This document shows, piece by piece, positions 47,988 through 60,393 of a stretch of 64,000 nucleotides of DNA. Numbering within the stretch: the stretch's first letter is position 1; each line of letters starts with the position of its first letter. The notes beneath the pieces are model-generated. The model ran no database searches. It saw nothing but the letters and a program-made list of their open reading frames with translations, and was not told where the DNA came from. The stretch comes from Petunia secreta (taxonomy: Eukaryota; Streptophyta; Magnoliopsida; Solanales; Solanaceae). The position numbers were made by a program, and so were the translations under genes. The stretch lies in the NCBI GenBank assembly GCA_029990175.1, contig JARKIP010000023.1, forward strand, positions 22,215,501 to 22,279,500, in the 5' to 3' direction.

Positions 47988-50900
47988 ATGGCTGATAACA
48001 ACAGTGGTGGTAGCGGTGATCGGGTTGACGTTCCGACGAACCAACAATCCTTCACCCCAATGACAACAGAAGAATTTCAAATGTATGTCGTCACCACACT
48101 AAAAGCTCTCCAAAGTAAGCAGGATGAGCAGGCGAGTATCAACGCCGAGTTTCGTGCTTCGTTGGAAGCGAAAAACAGCGCCGCCCCAAACGGCACCCAG
48201 CCTTCGGCTCCTGGTGGAGGCACCCCGCCTTTCGTTCCTCAGGGCGCGACAACAGGGGGACCTCACAATGGAGCCACGTCTGGGGGCTCGGGGAATAACC
48301 CAACGGCATCGCCACACTTCGGGACGTTTCCCACCACGGCTGAAACAACGTCCTCGGTTGACGTTGAAAGAATGAGTCGAGAGATCGAAGCGCGTATCGA
48401 GGCGCGCGTGGAAAAGCGTCTTGAAGGCGTACCAGGGATAAGCAAAGAGGAAGATGACCTCGACATCGAGCAGTATAGGGAGCAGCCCTACAAGCCCGAG
48501 GCTGCCCCAACTCCAACACCTGTGGGTTTCAAACTCACTTTCCTTAAAAAATATGATGGGACAACTGATCCCAAGGAACACATTAGGGAATACATGTCCA
48601 TGGTAAAGAGCAACGACTTGACATCTACACAGCTCGAGTCGATGTTCTTAAAGAAGTTTGGAAGTTCTTTAGAGAAAGGGGCTCTTCGGTGGTATTTATG
48701 CTTACCAGCGGGGTCAATCTCCTCGTTTAAAGAGCTATCCAGCGCCTTTGTCAAAGCTCACACCGGCGCGCAAAAGATCCTCCAGAGGAAGGAGGATATA
48801 TGTGAAGTGAAGCAGCGCTCCGGTGAGCCACTTAAAGAGTTCCTCGAGCGATTCCATGCCGAGCGCATGGAGTTGCCTCGAATGGATGATACCTTGGCTA
48901 TCATGGCCTTCGAAAAAGGTATCAATAGTCGCAACTCAGGCGCTGCAGCTGAATTGCGCAAAGAATTGCAACAGTATCAGGTCCTGACGTGGGAGGATCT
49001 ACATAGAAGAGCTTACTCCAAAATCAGACTTGAGGAGGCGGAGTTCAAGAACCGAAGTTATCAAAACCGAGGTGATACTTCAAATCGCGCCGAGGCGCCG
49101 CGAAATAATTTGAAGGGAAGGTATGAGCCTTACACTTCGCTGAGGCAACATGTTAGCCAGAGGTTGGGCAACAACCTCGGCAATTCATACCCAACATCTC
49201 ATATAAGCCAAAGGCTTGGAGGGAAGGTTCAAACCAATGTGAACCAAAGGAACCCCTCGAGCTCCGCTTCGGTCCCAAGAAAGGATCTTCCTCGGATCCA
49301 AGATTATAATTTCAACATATCGACCTCGGAGCTGGTCGACGTCGTAAAGGGGACAGCTGGGGTAAGAGTCCCCAAAGATATGAGAACCCCGGCGGACAAA
49401 AGGGACCAAAATCTGCATTGTGAATTTCATGCGGATTATGGCCACAGAACCGAGGACTGCAAGGCCCTGCGCCTCGAGGTGGCTCACCTACTGAAGAAAG
49501 GAGTCTTGGCAGAATTCCTCACTGATAAGGGAAAAGATAACTTCTCTAAGAACCGAGGTGACAGGCAACCACCTCGGGCTCCACCTCCTGAAAGAGTAGT
49601 CAATGTCATCACTTGGGGGTCCGAAGTGAACGGCGTGAACTTCGCCGCTGCCAAAAAGTTTGCTAAGCTCTCCATCACCATGGAGAAAAGGACTCGAGTT
49701 GGAGGCTCGGGCAAAGAAATTGTTTTAGATGACGATGATTGTGATGGGATGATGTTCCCCCACCACGACGCACTGGTCGTCATGCTGAGGATCAATGACT
49801 CCGATATCAAAAGAGTCTTGATCGACCCCGGTAGCTCTGTTAACATAATTAGCTACGGGGCCGTTAAGAAGATGTGGTAGAAGGGTGAAGTTGTTCCCAA
49901 GTCAACAGTGTTAGCTGGCTTCAACAACTCTACGGAGAAGACCTTGGGTGAGATCACCCTCAAAACATTCGCCGAGGGGGTTACCAAGGAGACACTGTTT
50001 CAAGTTATGCCCGAGGATCTAGCCTACAATATGATCCTCGGAAGGCCATGGATCCACTCCATGGAAGCTGTTCCCTCCACTTTACATCAAGTGATCAAGT
50101 TCCCAACGCCTTAGGGGGTTAGATCGATCAAAGGGGAGCAGCGAGTAGCAAGAGAATGCTATTCAGTTGCACTTAAAAGTGGAGTCGCCCCGGTTGGGCC
50201 AAAACAATAGCAACTACAGGGTTCGGGGTCAAGCGGGGAGGACGCCCGAGGAGAAGATGAAAAGCTCCCAGCTTGCGTTCAAGAGCCTCGGAAGCAAAAG
50301 GCCGAGGACTCAACTATTGAAGAGTTGGAGTCTTTCACTCTATCTAAAGATTTCCCCGATAGGAAGATATTTGTCGGCTCGGAGTTGGACACGGAGTCGA
50401 AAAAAGCGATAATACAAGTTTTGAAGTCCAACCACGATTGTTTTGCTTGGTCGCACTCAGACATGACGGGTATCGATCCGGAGATCATGACCCACAAGCT
50501 GACTGTAGACCCAAAGTTTACCCCGGTGAAACAGAAGAAAAGGCCTCACGCCGGGGTCAAGAAGAAGGCAATCGAAGACGAAACCACGAAACTACAAGAA
50601 AATGGTTTCATCAGAGAAGTGAAGTACCCTGAGTGGTTGGCCAATGTCGTGGTAGTACCAAAGAAAAATGGCAAGTGGAGAATGTGCGTGGATTACACTG
50701 ACCTGAACAAAGCTTGCCCCAAAGATTCATATCCACTACCACAAATTGACAGGTTAATAGACTCCACGGCTGGACATAAACTATTAACTTTTCTAGATGC
50801 ATACTCGGGGTACAACCAAATTCTCATGGACCCGAAGGATGAAGAGAAAACCTCGTTCATCACAGACCGAGGCACCTTCTGTTACAAAGTGATGCCCTTC

Positions 50901-53555
50901 GGTCTAAAGAACGCCGGGGCGACATACCAAAGGTTGGTGTGTCGCATGTTTAAAGAGTACATCGGGAAGTCTATGGAGGTCTACATAGACGACATGCTCA
51001 TCAAATCGATCCAAATCGAGGATCATTTGAATCATCTGAGGGAAGCTTTTGCTGTACTGAGACAATATGGTATGAAATTGAATCCTGAGAAGTGCGCCTT
51101 CGGCGTAGGATCTGGGAAATTCTTGGGCTTTATTGTCTCCGAGCGTGGAATCGAAGCTAACCCAGATAAAATCAGAGCCATTGAAGAAATCCCCGAAGAG
51201 TTAACCGGGGTAAAGGAGGTTCAACGCTTAACTGGCCGAGTCGCTGCCTTGAGTCGATTCATCTCAAGATCCTCGGAGCGATGCCACAATTTCTTCTCCG
51301 TTCTGAGGAAGAACAATCACTTCGAATGGACACCGGAGTGTAAACAGGCGTTGAAAGATCTGAAACAATACTTGGCTAACGCGCCTCTGCTCGCCAAGCC
51401 GAAGGAAGGAGAGACATTGCTGGTATATTTAGCAGTGTCCGAGGTATCAGTCAGTGCGGTGCTGGTTCGAGAGGAAGACGGCAAACAACAGCCCATCTAT
51501 TATGTAAGCAAGACACTCCTCGATGCTGAAACCAGGTATCTACACTTGGAAAAATTAGCTCTTGCCTTACTAATTACTGCTCGAAAACTGCGCCCCTACT
51601 TTCAATGCCATCCAATAGCAGTAGTTTCAACTTTCCCCTTGAGAAACATATTGCATAAGCCAGAATTGTCGGGGAGATTGTCTAAATGGGCGGTTGAGTT
51701 AAGTGAATATGACATCACTTATCAACCCCGAACAGCCATTAAATCCCAAGTCTTGGCGGATTTCGTGGCTGATTTTAGCATTGGAATTTTGCCCGAGGCT
51801 GAAAAAGAGAACTCGATGACGAAGGGGCACCCTTCGGGATTGTGGGTGCTGCATACCGATGGGGCAACAAATTCAAAAGGTTCGGGGCTAGGCATTGTAT
51901 TGAGGGCGCCCACCGGGGAGAAAATCAGGCACTCGGTTCGGTTAAAAAAAGTAACCAACAACTAAGCAGAGTATGAAGCAGCTCTAGCGGGCTTAGAGCT
52001 AGCTAAGGACATGGGAGTTGAAAGAATTGAACTAAGGTGCGATTCACAATTGGTGGTCAACCAAGTCCTCGGTGATTATACGGCTCGAGAGCCCAGAATG
52101 CAGCTATACTTGGATCGAGCACAAAGGATTTTATCACAATTCCAAGAATGGCAGATTAAGCAAATACCTCGAGAGGAGAACACCGAGGCCGATGCCTTGG
52201 CAAACCTAGGTTCGGCAATCGATGAAGCCCACTCGGGGACTGACTCGGTGGTTCGGTTGCTATCAGCTCAAATGAGGGAGATGAAACTACAAGTTAACTC
52301 CGTGGATAACCGTTGGGACTGGCGAAGCAAATTCATCTCCTATTTTGACTCGGGGACTGTCCCCCAAAATAAAAAAGAAGCAAGGAAGCTGCGAACTCAG
52401 GCGGCTTCGTATCACTTAATCGAGGGCAATCTATACAAACGACTGTATTGCGGCCCGATGGCCAAATATTTGGGCCCCGACGAGGCTAGGTATGTGATGG
52501 CCGAAGTGCACGAAGGCGAGTGCGGCAACCATTCGGGGGGAAAGTCCTTGGTGCGTAAATTGCTAAGAGCTGGATATTATTGGCCCACAATAAGTGCCGA
52601 TGTGAAAGCCTTCGTGCAAAAATGCGATAAATGCCAACGCCACGGACCGATGATTCACCAACAGGCCGAGCCTCTTCATTCGGTGGTGTCACCGTGGCCC
52701 TTCATGAAATGGGGAATGGATGTCGTGGGACCATTGCCCAAAGGAAAAGGTGGTGTTCGGTTCATCCTAGTGTTGACCGACTACTTTACAAAATGGGTGG
52801 AAGCGGCAGCTCTCACCGAAGTGAAGCAGAAGCAAGTAATCGACTTCATTAGAAAGAACATCATCTATAGGTTCGGCGTCCCAAAAGAGATCGCTTGTGA
52901 CAATGGCAAGCAATTCGTGGGGGCTGCTATCACTGACTTTTTTAAAAAGTGGGGAATCAAAAGGATAGCCTCGACTCCGTACCACCCAAGTGCTAATGGC
53001 CAAGCTGAGTCTTCAAACAGGATCATAATTGAAAATTTGAAGAAACGACTTGATGAGAAGAAAGACCCTTGGCCCGAGGAGCTGCATGGAGTGTTATGGG
53101 CCATGCGTACAACGGAGAAGAACAGCACCGGTGAGACCCCTTTTTCATTAGCCTATGGCATGGATTCTCTCATCCCGGTAGAAGTGGGCGAGCCAAGCCT
53201 TCGGTATGCTCATACAACCGAAGATGCCAACCAAGAGGCGATGCGCATTGAGCTAGATTTGCTCGAAGAAAAGAGGGAATTAGCTTTGGTTCGGCTTGCT
53301 GCCCAAAAAAGACAGATCGAAGTTTACCTCAATAGGAAAGCTAAATTCAGGGACTTCAAGGTGGGAGATTACGTGTTGAAAACTGTGAATCAATCAACGA
53401 AGGAGGACAATGGGGGAAAACTCGTTGCAAATTGGGAAGGACCTTACAGGGTCAAAGCAATCGTTGGAAAAGGCTCTTACCAAATTGAATCTCTGCAAGG
53501 CAAACCCGAACCTCTGAATTGGAATGTCTCCCACCTAAAGCGATATTACTTTTAG
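47988..53555 (+). pseudogene. Tat-lineage gag-pol, one frame with four nonsense codons
   Basis: ATG at 47988 (MADNNSGG). Gag core near 48520-48970, then a Tat-type zinc-knuckle-like CEFHADYGHRTEDC. The protease motif IDPGSS is followed by TAG at 49878. More stops are at 50112 and 50208 between protease and RT. RT carries VPKKNGKWRMCVDY, MPFGLKNAGATYQ and YIDD (about 50981-50992). The first RNase H runs to ADFVADF. The second, archaeal-type RNase H starts at LHTDGATNSKGSG (51850) and is cut by TAA at 51963, directly before AEYEAAL with its catalytic Glu. It then continues to CDSQLVV and EADALAN. Integrase has the HHCC region (about 52507-52635), core Asp in MDVVGP, Asp in CDNGKQF and Glu in GQAESSNR, and ends LNWNVSHLKRYYF. 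The frame never shifts over 5.5 kb. Confidence 0.92.
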
Positions 53556-54303
53556 CCGAGGTAAATATATTTCGATTCTTATTTAATTTAAACAGCCCCG
53601 AGCCGAACAGCGCTCCCATGGCATTGAAAAACAATGTACTAACTTACTCCTCGTTCCATCTTCTGCTTAACCTTTTCAGGAAGCGAACCGAACCGACTAC
53701 AGTGCTCGGATCTTCATCAAGATTCACAACCGAACACTGGGGGGAGTGAGAAGTGGTTGATAGCGGGGTCGACATCGAGCCTCCCAACCGAAGCTTATCT
53801 ATCCAAGAACCGGGGACTGATGCCCGAGGATTAGATTTAGTGCATTGTACTTAGCCCGATAGCGGCATTTTCCAAGTTTTCATGAAAGGTTTTTTACCTT
53901 TTTCACCCAAGGTCCGCTTCGACTTGGTTCTTTGTACATAGCCTTTGGCTCGTTGACATCAATAAAATGCCATCGCTTACACTCATCTTAACTTCGCTTA
54001 CGTTCATTTTATCTGTATGAGTTTTGCATTTTAAAGCCGCGCAATGCATCGACTCGAGGGCGAGACGTCGTCCAAAGTTTGCATCGGTCAAAATCTGCTC
54101 AAATCTTGCAAGCAAGCATTTAAACTTTATATCAAGGTGTTCGGTATATGCAAAGAACCATCACACGAAGTAAAGATGCAAAAACTTTCATTAAAGGCCC
54201 GAAGGCTAAACATTTACATACAAAAACGACCCGAAGGTCGAAAAAGTCCTAACTTAAGAGCCCGAAGGCTTACAAAAGAAATGCTATAAGCGATTTATGC
54301 GAT
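53556..54303. other. Spacer between gag-pol and the antisense gene
   Basis: The two genes converge here. The spacer has CCGAAGG-type repeats near 54180-54250 (CCCGAAGGCTAAAC, CCCGAAGGTCG, CCCGAAGGCTTAC) and no ORF. Confidence 0.55.
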
Positions 54304-57075
54304 TTATGCCTCGGGAGAATCACCTCCATCCTCGGAGCCCCCTTCGGCATCTTCTTCCTCCTCTTCCTCCTCACCGCCGCTCGAGGCCTCACTTGAAGGA
54401 AGTTCATCGATGATAGCTTGAGCTTCGGCCGCCTTTACCTCGGCTTTGGCAATCTCTTCATCCAGATCAATCTCCCCGGCGCGACATCGCTTGAGCAGCC
54501 TTAGCCGAGACTTGATAATGGCCCATCGCTTATCCAGTTCGGCCCTTTTCACCTTAAGCGCAGCCCTATCTTTTCGATCGGCAATTTCATCCTTCAGGGC
54601 CGCAATCTGGGCATCCTTAGCTGAAAGCTTGAGAGCTTCGCCCTCAAGCTTCTTGATATGAAGCAAGTGATCTTTCAGCTGCTCCTGGTGCTTCTTAGCC
54701 AAATTCACAGCCTCGTTTTTTGTTCGCGACAACTCACCATCCAACCTCGCAACTTCTTCAGCCAACTTCGAGCGTTCAGCTTGAAAATCGTCACTCAGGA
54801 CCTTGATCTTGGCCTCGGAATTCGCCTCAGCTTCGCGTAGATCAGCCTGAGACTTGGCTAAATCAGCTTTCAGCGAAGCAATTTGGGCTTTGAATTTGTC
54901 CCTTTGTTGATCCCATAGGCGAGATACGCGCCGAACCTCGGCAGTCCTCGAGGACTCGACTTCGATCGCCTTCAATGAAAGGATGAAGCTCTGAGCAAAA
55001 GTCAAATTTACCGAGGTTAGAAACATCCCGAAGGTAAAGATTCAAAATTATTTGGTTCCAAGATCAATGACTTACCCTCACTGCGTTGGAGGCCATGGTG
55101 CTGTATAGCTGGCCCGGGGTAAACTCTTGCATAAGCTTGTCCTCGGTCGGCCCCAGCAAAGGTGTGAGGCTAAAAAGATCCTCGGGGCTGCAGCCTAGCA
55201 AATTTGAAGAGATTGTCACCTCGAGTTTCCGGTAAGCCCCCACCGAGGAAGAAATTCTTGCAGGTTCGGAGTGCGCTCTCACTGACCCGGTGCCAGCCTC
55301 TCCAGTGAACGCAGTAGATCCAGCTTCGGTGACTTTAGCCTTGCCCTTGGCTTTTTCCGCAGCTGCATCAGGCTCAAGTTCTTGACCTTCGAGATCAATG
55401 ACGTCAACGTCTGCTCGAGCCCAAGCCTCGGCGGCTGCATCATCCTCGGGCTCATCCACCAATCCTCGGCGCTTTTCAGCCACAGCTTCGGGCTGGGGAG
55501 GAATCTCCGCCTCGGTATGAGGAGTCACCGAGCGGGACGACTTCTTCGACGTAGCCCTCTTCCGCTTCACGCCTACGAACGAAGGAGAAATCAAAAAACA
55601 TTGGAACAGAAAGAGAACGATACTTAACAACGTGAGCCGAGGACAAGAGTTACCTTTGGAAGTCCCTTGATCGGGGGCTCCCTTGGAAGTTTTAGAAGAC
55701 TTGGAAGCCTTCAATCCTTTGTACTCCCCAGCTACCGCAGCCAGATCATCGTCAGACTCGGTCTCTTCATCATTTTTCTTCTTTTCTTCCTTCTTCTTCT
55801 TACTCTTCTTAGTGTTAGCGGCACGATTTGGAAAACCTGACACCGAGGGAAAGAAAGTCAGAAAAATCCCAAAGTTACCCACTATCAAAACACTATCAAA
55901 ACTCACCGTGCCTCTTGCACTGCCAACCAAATTCGGCAGCCATATTCATCCATGTCCTCTCGGGGCGGACACGAGCCCCGATCATCGCCTTAACCCATGC
56001 TGTCAAACCTGCCGGGGGCACGATGTCTACCTTGTTGGCTGAAAAAGTAACAAAGGGACAAAATCAATAAAGTATGGATAAACTACCGAGGAGTAAAACA
56101 TGGAAGGCAGTGTAACTTACGCGTGTTGTTCCACCGCTCGGGGAAATTGGGCTCGGCAGATAAGACCTTGGTCTCCAGCAAGATGAACCGCTCACTCCAG
56201 CCTCGGTCTCCGTGATCCTCACTCTTGTGGAGGAGAGCAAATTTGCCTCGGTTGTTGAGTGCCACCACCCCGGCTTTGTGGAAATAAGGGTAGTAAAGGG
56301 AAATAAGGTGTTGAAAAGTGAAGTCCACCTTCGCCTTTTTGCTTAGCCAATCCATGCACTGGACGACTCTCCAGACACCGGGGCCAAGTTGGGCCAGACA
56401 CAAATTATAAGCCCGGCAAAAGTCATCGATGACTTTGTGGACAGGAAGAGTGAAGCCGATGGTGAATGGGTAAGTATAAGCAAAAGACATACCCTCGATA
56501 TTGTGGCATACCCTACTTGTCGGATCGGGGATAACGACCTTGACCTCGGGCTCAAATTGGCACTCCCTCCGAACCCGCTAAGTGTGAGCCTGAGTAATGA
56601 GGGTTGGGGTAGTATTCACGGGGACGTTCCTGTGCTTCCCCTCCTGCTCAGCCGTCTGAGTTTGCAATTTCAAGTCCTTGGAATTGTCGAAATAGGAGGG
56701 GATTATTTGATGTGGTTCAAGTTCCTGCTCGAGGGGAATTACAAAGCCCGAAGATCCCCCTTCGGTAGCAGTCCCCTTCTCTCCGCCGCCCGCGGCGTTG
56801 TCGCCCTCGGCGCCTTCTTCCCCGTGTACGATTTCTTCTTCTTCTTCTAAGTTGACATCATCATCCCCAGCGGCTATTTCATGCCTAACCCTTTGCCTCC
56901 GTCGCGCAGCGACGCCGACGTCGGAGGTCACCTCCTCACCGCCCTCCGCCTCCACCATCTGAAGCGGTGGCACGGAGGCAACAAGTTCACCGCCAGCGGT
57001 GATAGTGGCAAGTTGATCAACTCTGGCCCTCTCGCCAGAATCGCTAGAATCCTGTCTAGAAGTTGTTGCAGACAT
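54304..57075 (-). pseudogene. Antisense five-exon gene in the Tat element (Transposase_28-like), one nonsense codon
   Basis: Read on the minus strand: ATG at 57075 (MSATTSRQDSS); exons 57075-56121, 56038-55907, 55836-55654, 55572-55076 and 54990-54304, with GT-AG at all four introns (83, 70, 81 and 85 bp). The exons sum to 2454 nt and keep one frame of 818 codons, with a single internal TAG at 56580-56578. Order: acidic N-terminus; a conserved globular block (VKVVIPDP, YPFTIGFTLPVHKVIDDFC, GVWRVVQCMDWL) resembling the family Pfam calls Transposase_28/putative gypsy-type transposon; a Lys/Glu-rich low-complexity stretch; an Ala/Glu-rich linker; a long coiled coil (RDKFKAQIASLKADLAKSQ); an acidic tail. 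Antisense ORFs of this kind are known in Tat-lineage elements; their role is unknown. Promoter and expression are not shown here. Confidence 0.8.
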
Positions 57076-57456
57076 GGTGGTGGAGCTAAAAGCTAGAATT
57101 TCACTGATTGATCGGAAACTTGGGAAGAATTGGAAGGAGATATGGAGTTTTTTCCTTTTTTGCACTGTTGAGTTTTCAAGGAAAAGTGAAGAAGATGCTC
57201 AACAAAATGCCCATTTTATAGGTATGGAAGATTAAGAGGCGATGATGTCATGGTCATCATTATAACGTTGGGAGAAGCGAGAACTTCGGCGTGGAAGTTC
57301 AAGGGTCCAACGGACGAATGCCACGTGTCCACGAGAAATGACTTGATGGGACACGGACCGTTGACAACTTTTTAAAACGCTTGGGTAAGATCTAGCCACG
57401 TCTCTCTCCCGCCAAACTTCATTCCACTCCTCGGTCTCCTCGGTAGGCAACCGAGG

Positions 57457-57471
57457 AGTGGGGGGACTATC
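57457..57471 (+). other. Polypurine tract of the Tat element
   Basis: GAGTGGGGGGACTATC precedes the 3' LTR start TGTATTGGG. Confidence 0.75.
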
Positions 57472-58031
57472 TGTATTGGGTAAAAATCGACCCACGGCGA
57501 TTTGCCCCGGTCATGCAAATCCCAACGACCGAACACGTCGCGACTAAGCAACCGCCGAAGCGGTTGAGCGAGTCGCCGAAGCCTTGGAGCCGAAGATGCG
57601 TCACCGAAGGCGAGCCATGAGCTGAGCTTCGGTAACCATCGCCTCGGTCAAGCAACGGGGCCAATCCACCGAGGTCGCAAACTCCCACCTCGGTGGATCC
57701 TCCTCGGTTCGCCCAGCTTTGCAGCCCACTACTTCACCCCACTAACTCAGCCACTACACCTCAAGATCGTGGGACAACATGGCAATAGATAGTGGAGATC
57801 ATGGGCAGAGGCTCATATCTATAAATAGCCGTTCATTTCATGTAATAGGCATTCAGAAATATATACCGAAACTCTGCCCAAATTTGTATTGAACATCTAT
57901 ATATTGAAAGCAAGTTACTTTTACGCATTTGTCATCTATTTTGTGCATCGTTTATTGCTTTGATACAAAGATTTGCTTATATTCGAATCCAATTTCGATT
58001 TGTGTACCTAAAAACGATTTAGGCCCCTACA
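57472..58031 (+). repeat. 3' LTR of the Tat element
   Basis: Same length as the 5' LTR, ending CCTACA, followed by the TSD copy GTGCA. Confidence 0.95.
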
Positions 58032-58036
58032 GTGCA

Positions 58037-58529
58037 GAAACGCTGGTGATGCTATCTTCAGAAATGTTGGTGATGCATTTATTCTTTAAGGCACTTATAG
58101 GCTTTGCAACTATTCATTGACCATAGCCCTTGCTTTCTCTTAACTAAGAAATTCCTAAAATTCAGGGGACTTCACTGCCGAAGGATCATTTTCAGTGAAA
58201 CAAATATCATTTTCCTGGATTAAGTGGATAAGGCCATAAGGGTAAGGTTTCTTCGCTTGAACTCTTTGCAAAGCACTTCCATTTATTTTGCTTTATGTTT
58301 TTTGATCAAAACTAATTTAAAATATTCCTCAATAAATAAATTCTACTACAGAGATGGATCTTTATCCAAAATAGAAAAAAAAGAGCCAAAAGGAGGAGGA
58401 ACCCATAGAAATCAGTACTAAAAGAACTAGAATTAGCTATATAACTTCCATCACGAACTGTTTGATTCACCACTAAACAAAATTTCCGTTGCTAATTGCC
58501 TAAGTTGTCATTATCATGTCTGTAATATC
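58037..58529. other. Intergenic DNA; no gene seen
   Basis: Continuation of the DNA left of 47333. No coding evidence. Confidence 0.5.
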
Positions 58530-58537
58530 CCCGTAAT

Positions 58538-59497
58538 TAGTGGTGGCAAATGGATTGATTGGGTCGAATTTAGGTGGGTTGAAAATGGGTTGAATAAAAT
58601 CGGGTTAAAACCTAACTCACCCATGTTTCATATGGGTTATATACGGGTTAGGTGACAATTGGACGGGCTAAAAATGGGTTAACCCATATTTAGCTCATTT
58701 TTGTTTACTTAGAAATCTGAACAAAATATGGAGTGCTTAAACACAAGAGGAATGAATTTTTATAATATACATCCATGAGATACACATAAACAATCAGCAG
58801 GATCATTATTGTGGCCTATATTTGTGACTGTTTAATATCCTTTTATGAGGAGGAGTTCATATATAGTTAAACGATGTGATGTGCAAAAGTAAAGGACAAA
58901 TAAGAGACTCTTCATTGATCAATAGATATCATTGATATCAATTATTTCTCAAGACTAGGTCGGGATAAAATGAAAAGGTGCTTAGTTTTTTATTTGATCT
59001 AGATATTAGCTTCTATAAATTTTAATCCTCCAAATAATTATCAAGTCTCTAAAACTGAAAATTTATCATTCCGTTTTGATTTACTGGAAACGATAAATTG
59101 GTAAAAAAAAAATGTAATTAAATTTTTTGCTTTAATTAAAAAAAATGATAAATTGGTTAAGATTAATCAACTCAATTTCACTTTTATACCAATAAATTAC
59201 TTTATTTTCTACAATTGCAAGAAAGAATTCTACAATCCTTTTTTTTCATTTGTAAGCAAGAAAATTCATTAGAAATGAGGAGAAGCTCAATAGAGAAATC
59301 TTTAGCAGAATGGAGCAAAACAGGAAACATGTAATTACATATTTAACCCACTCTAAACTCATATTTGACATATTTTTTGGTGGTTGAAAATGGGTTGACC
59401 TATATTTACTCCAATTGTAAATGGGTGGTTTGAATATGGGTTTAGTGCGGGTGGGTTGGGCGGGTTATATAAATATGGGCTAATTTTGCCACCACTA
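58538..59497. mobile_element. hAT-like MITE or non-autonomous element, 960 bp
   Basis: Ends TAGTGGTGGCAAA and TTTTGCCACCACTA, flanked by CCCGTAAT (58530-58537) and CCCGTAAC (59498-59505), an 8-bp TSD with one change. Subterminal GGGTT/AACCC-type repeats (AAATGGGTTGA and similar) occur at both ends in opposite orientation. No transposase. Confidence 0.87.
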
Positions 59498-59505
59498 CCC
59501 GTAAC

Positions 59506-60393
59506 TAACACCATTCGTCGTAAAGTCTGAGATAGAACCGGCTTATTTGGTAATAAATCTAAAAAAAAATATATGTGCAACTCCATAAAAACTCATGTGG
59601 ACCTCGACAATAGTTCATTGAATCTCTGCATTAAAAAGGACCTCAATTTGTTGATTGAACATTGGACACTTGGGATTGTGTGAATTTTGGTGACATACCA
59701 TGAATAACGATAACTGAAGCTAAATTCTAAGAAAATATAAATAAATAGTAAATATTGGTAGAAGATAGATAAAGGGATCATGGAACAGTCCAATGTATGA
59801 CCTTGAAACTACTGGTTGAATTTACCAATAACTTCATGGTCTTCACCTTGTATCTATGCTTTGAGTATTGTATTTTGTAATTATATTTTGGTTGTCGTTC
59901 TTTATTTACCCTTTTCCTATATAGTTAGAGTGGAGAAGCTTACCTATAAGCAAGCTGTAGTTATGCATCTTGAAATGTAGTTGTCCATTTGTTTATCTTT
60001 CCTCCCTTTGCTTGTTTCTGTGTATGCCAATGATGATAGAGAGAATGCATTTGTTACTTGTTAGTATCAATTACCTGAACTTTTATGATTATTTGGAGAA
60101 CGTCACACTGCATTTTGGTATCATCATTATTTTTTTCATTTTATGTTTCAGAGAATCAACTTCAAAATAAAGAAGTACACAGGCAAAGGAATCAGACGCG
60201 ATTTTTAAAAGAATAGATATGCCTTATTCTTTCTTTCCTTTTTGAAAAATCCTGCTGAACCTATTGATATTTGTCTATGACAATACTGTTTTACATTAGC
60301 ACTTTGGTTTACATATTGATTCTTTACCTTTTTTCTGTTATTTTAGTTGTAATGACATGTCTGATATAAGGTCAATAATCATTGCATATACAG
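59506..60393. other. AT-rich intergenic DNA; no gene seen
   Basis: Short ORFs only. Nothing recognised. Confidence 0.45.

Larger units (their letters stand above)
47338..58031 (+). mobile_element. Complete Tat-lineage Ty3/gypsy element with antisense gene
   Basis: 560-bp LTRs at 47338-47897 and 57472-58031; TSD GTGCA at 47333-47337 and 58032-58036. I count about five LTR differences by eye, so the insertion is fairly recent. Order: primer-binding site, gag-pol with RT, RNase H, a second RNase H and integrase, a long 3' region with a five-exon gene on the opposite strand, polypurine tract. A second (archaeal-type) RNase H after the first and the lack of a chromodomain mark the Tat lineage. 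Gag-pol is a single frame broken by four nonsense codons and no frameshift, so this copy is probably not autonomous as it stands. Confidence 0.95.

Noticed and set aside
48099..48581. 160-residue minus-strand ORF overlapping Tat gag
   Set aside because: It is the opposite-strand shadow of the GC-rich gag N-terminus, with no splice structure or family resemblance, unlike the antisense gene at 54304-57075.
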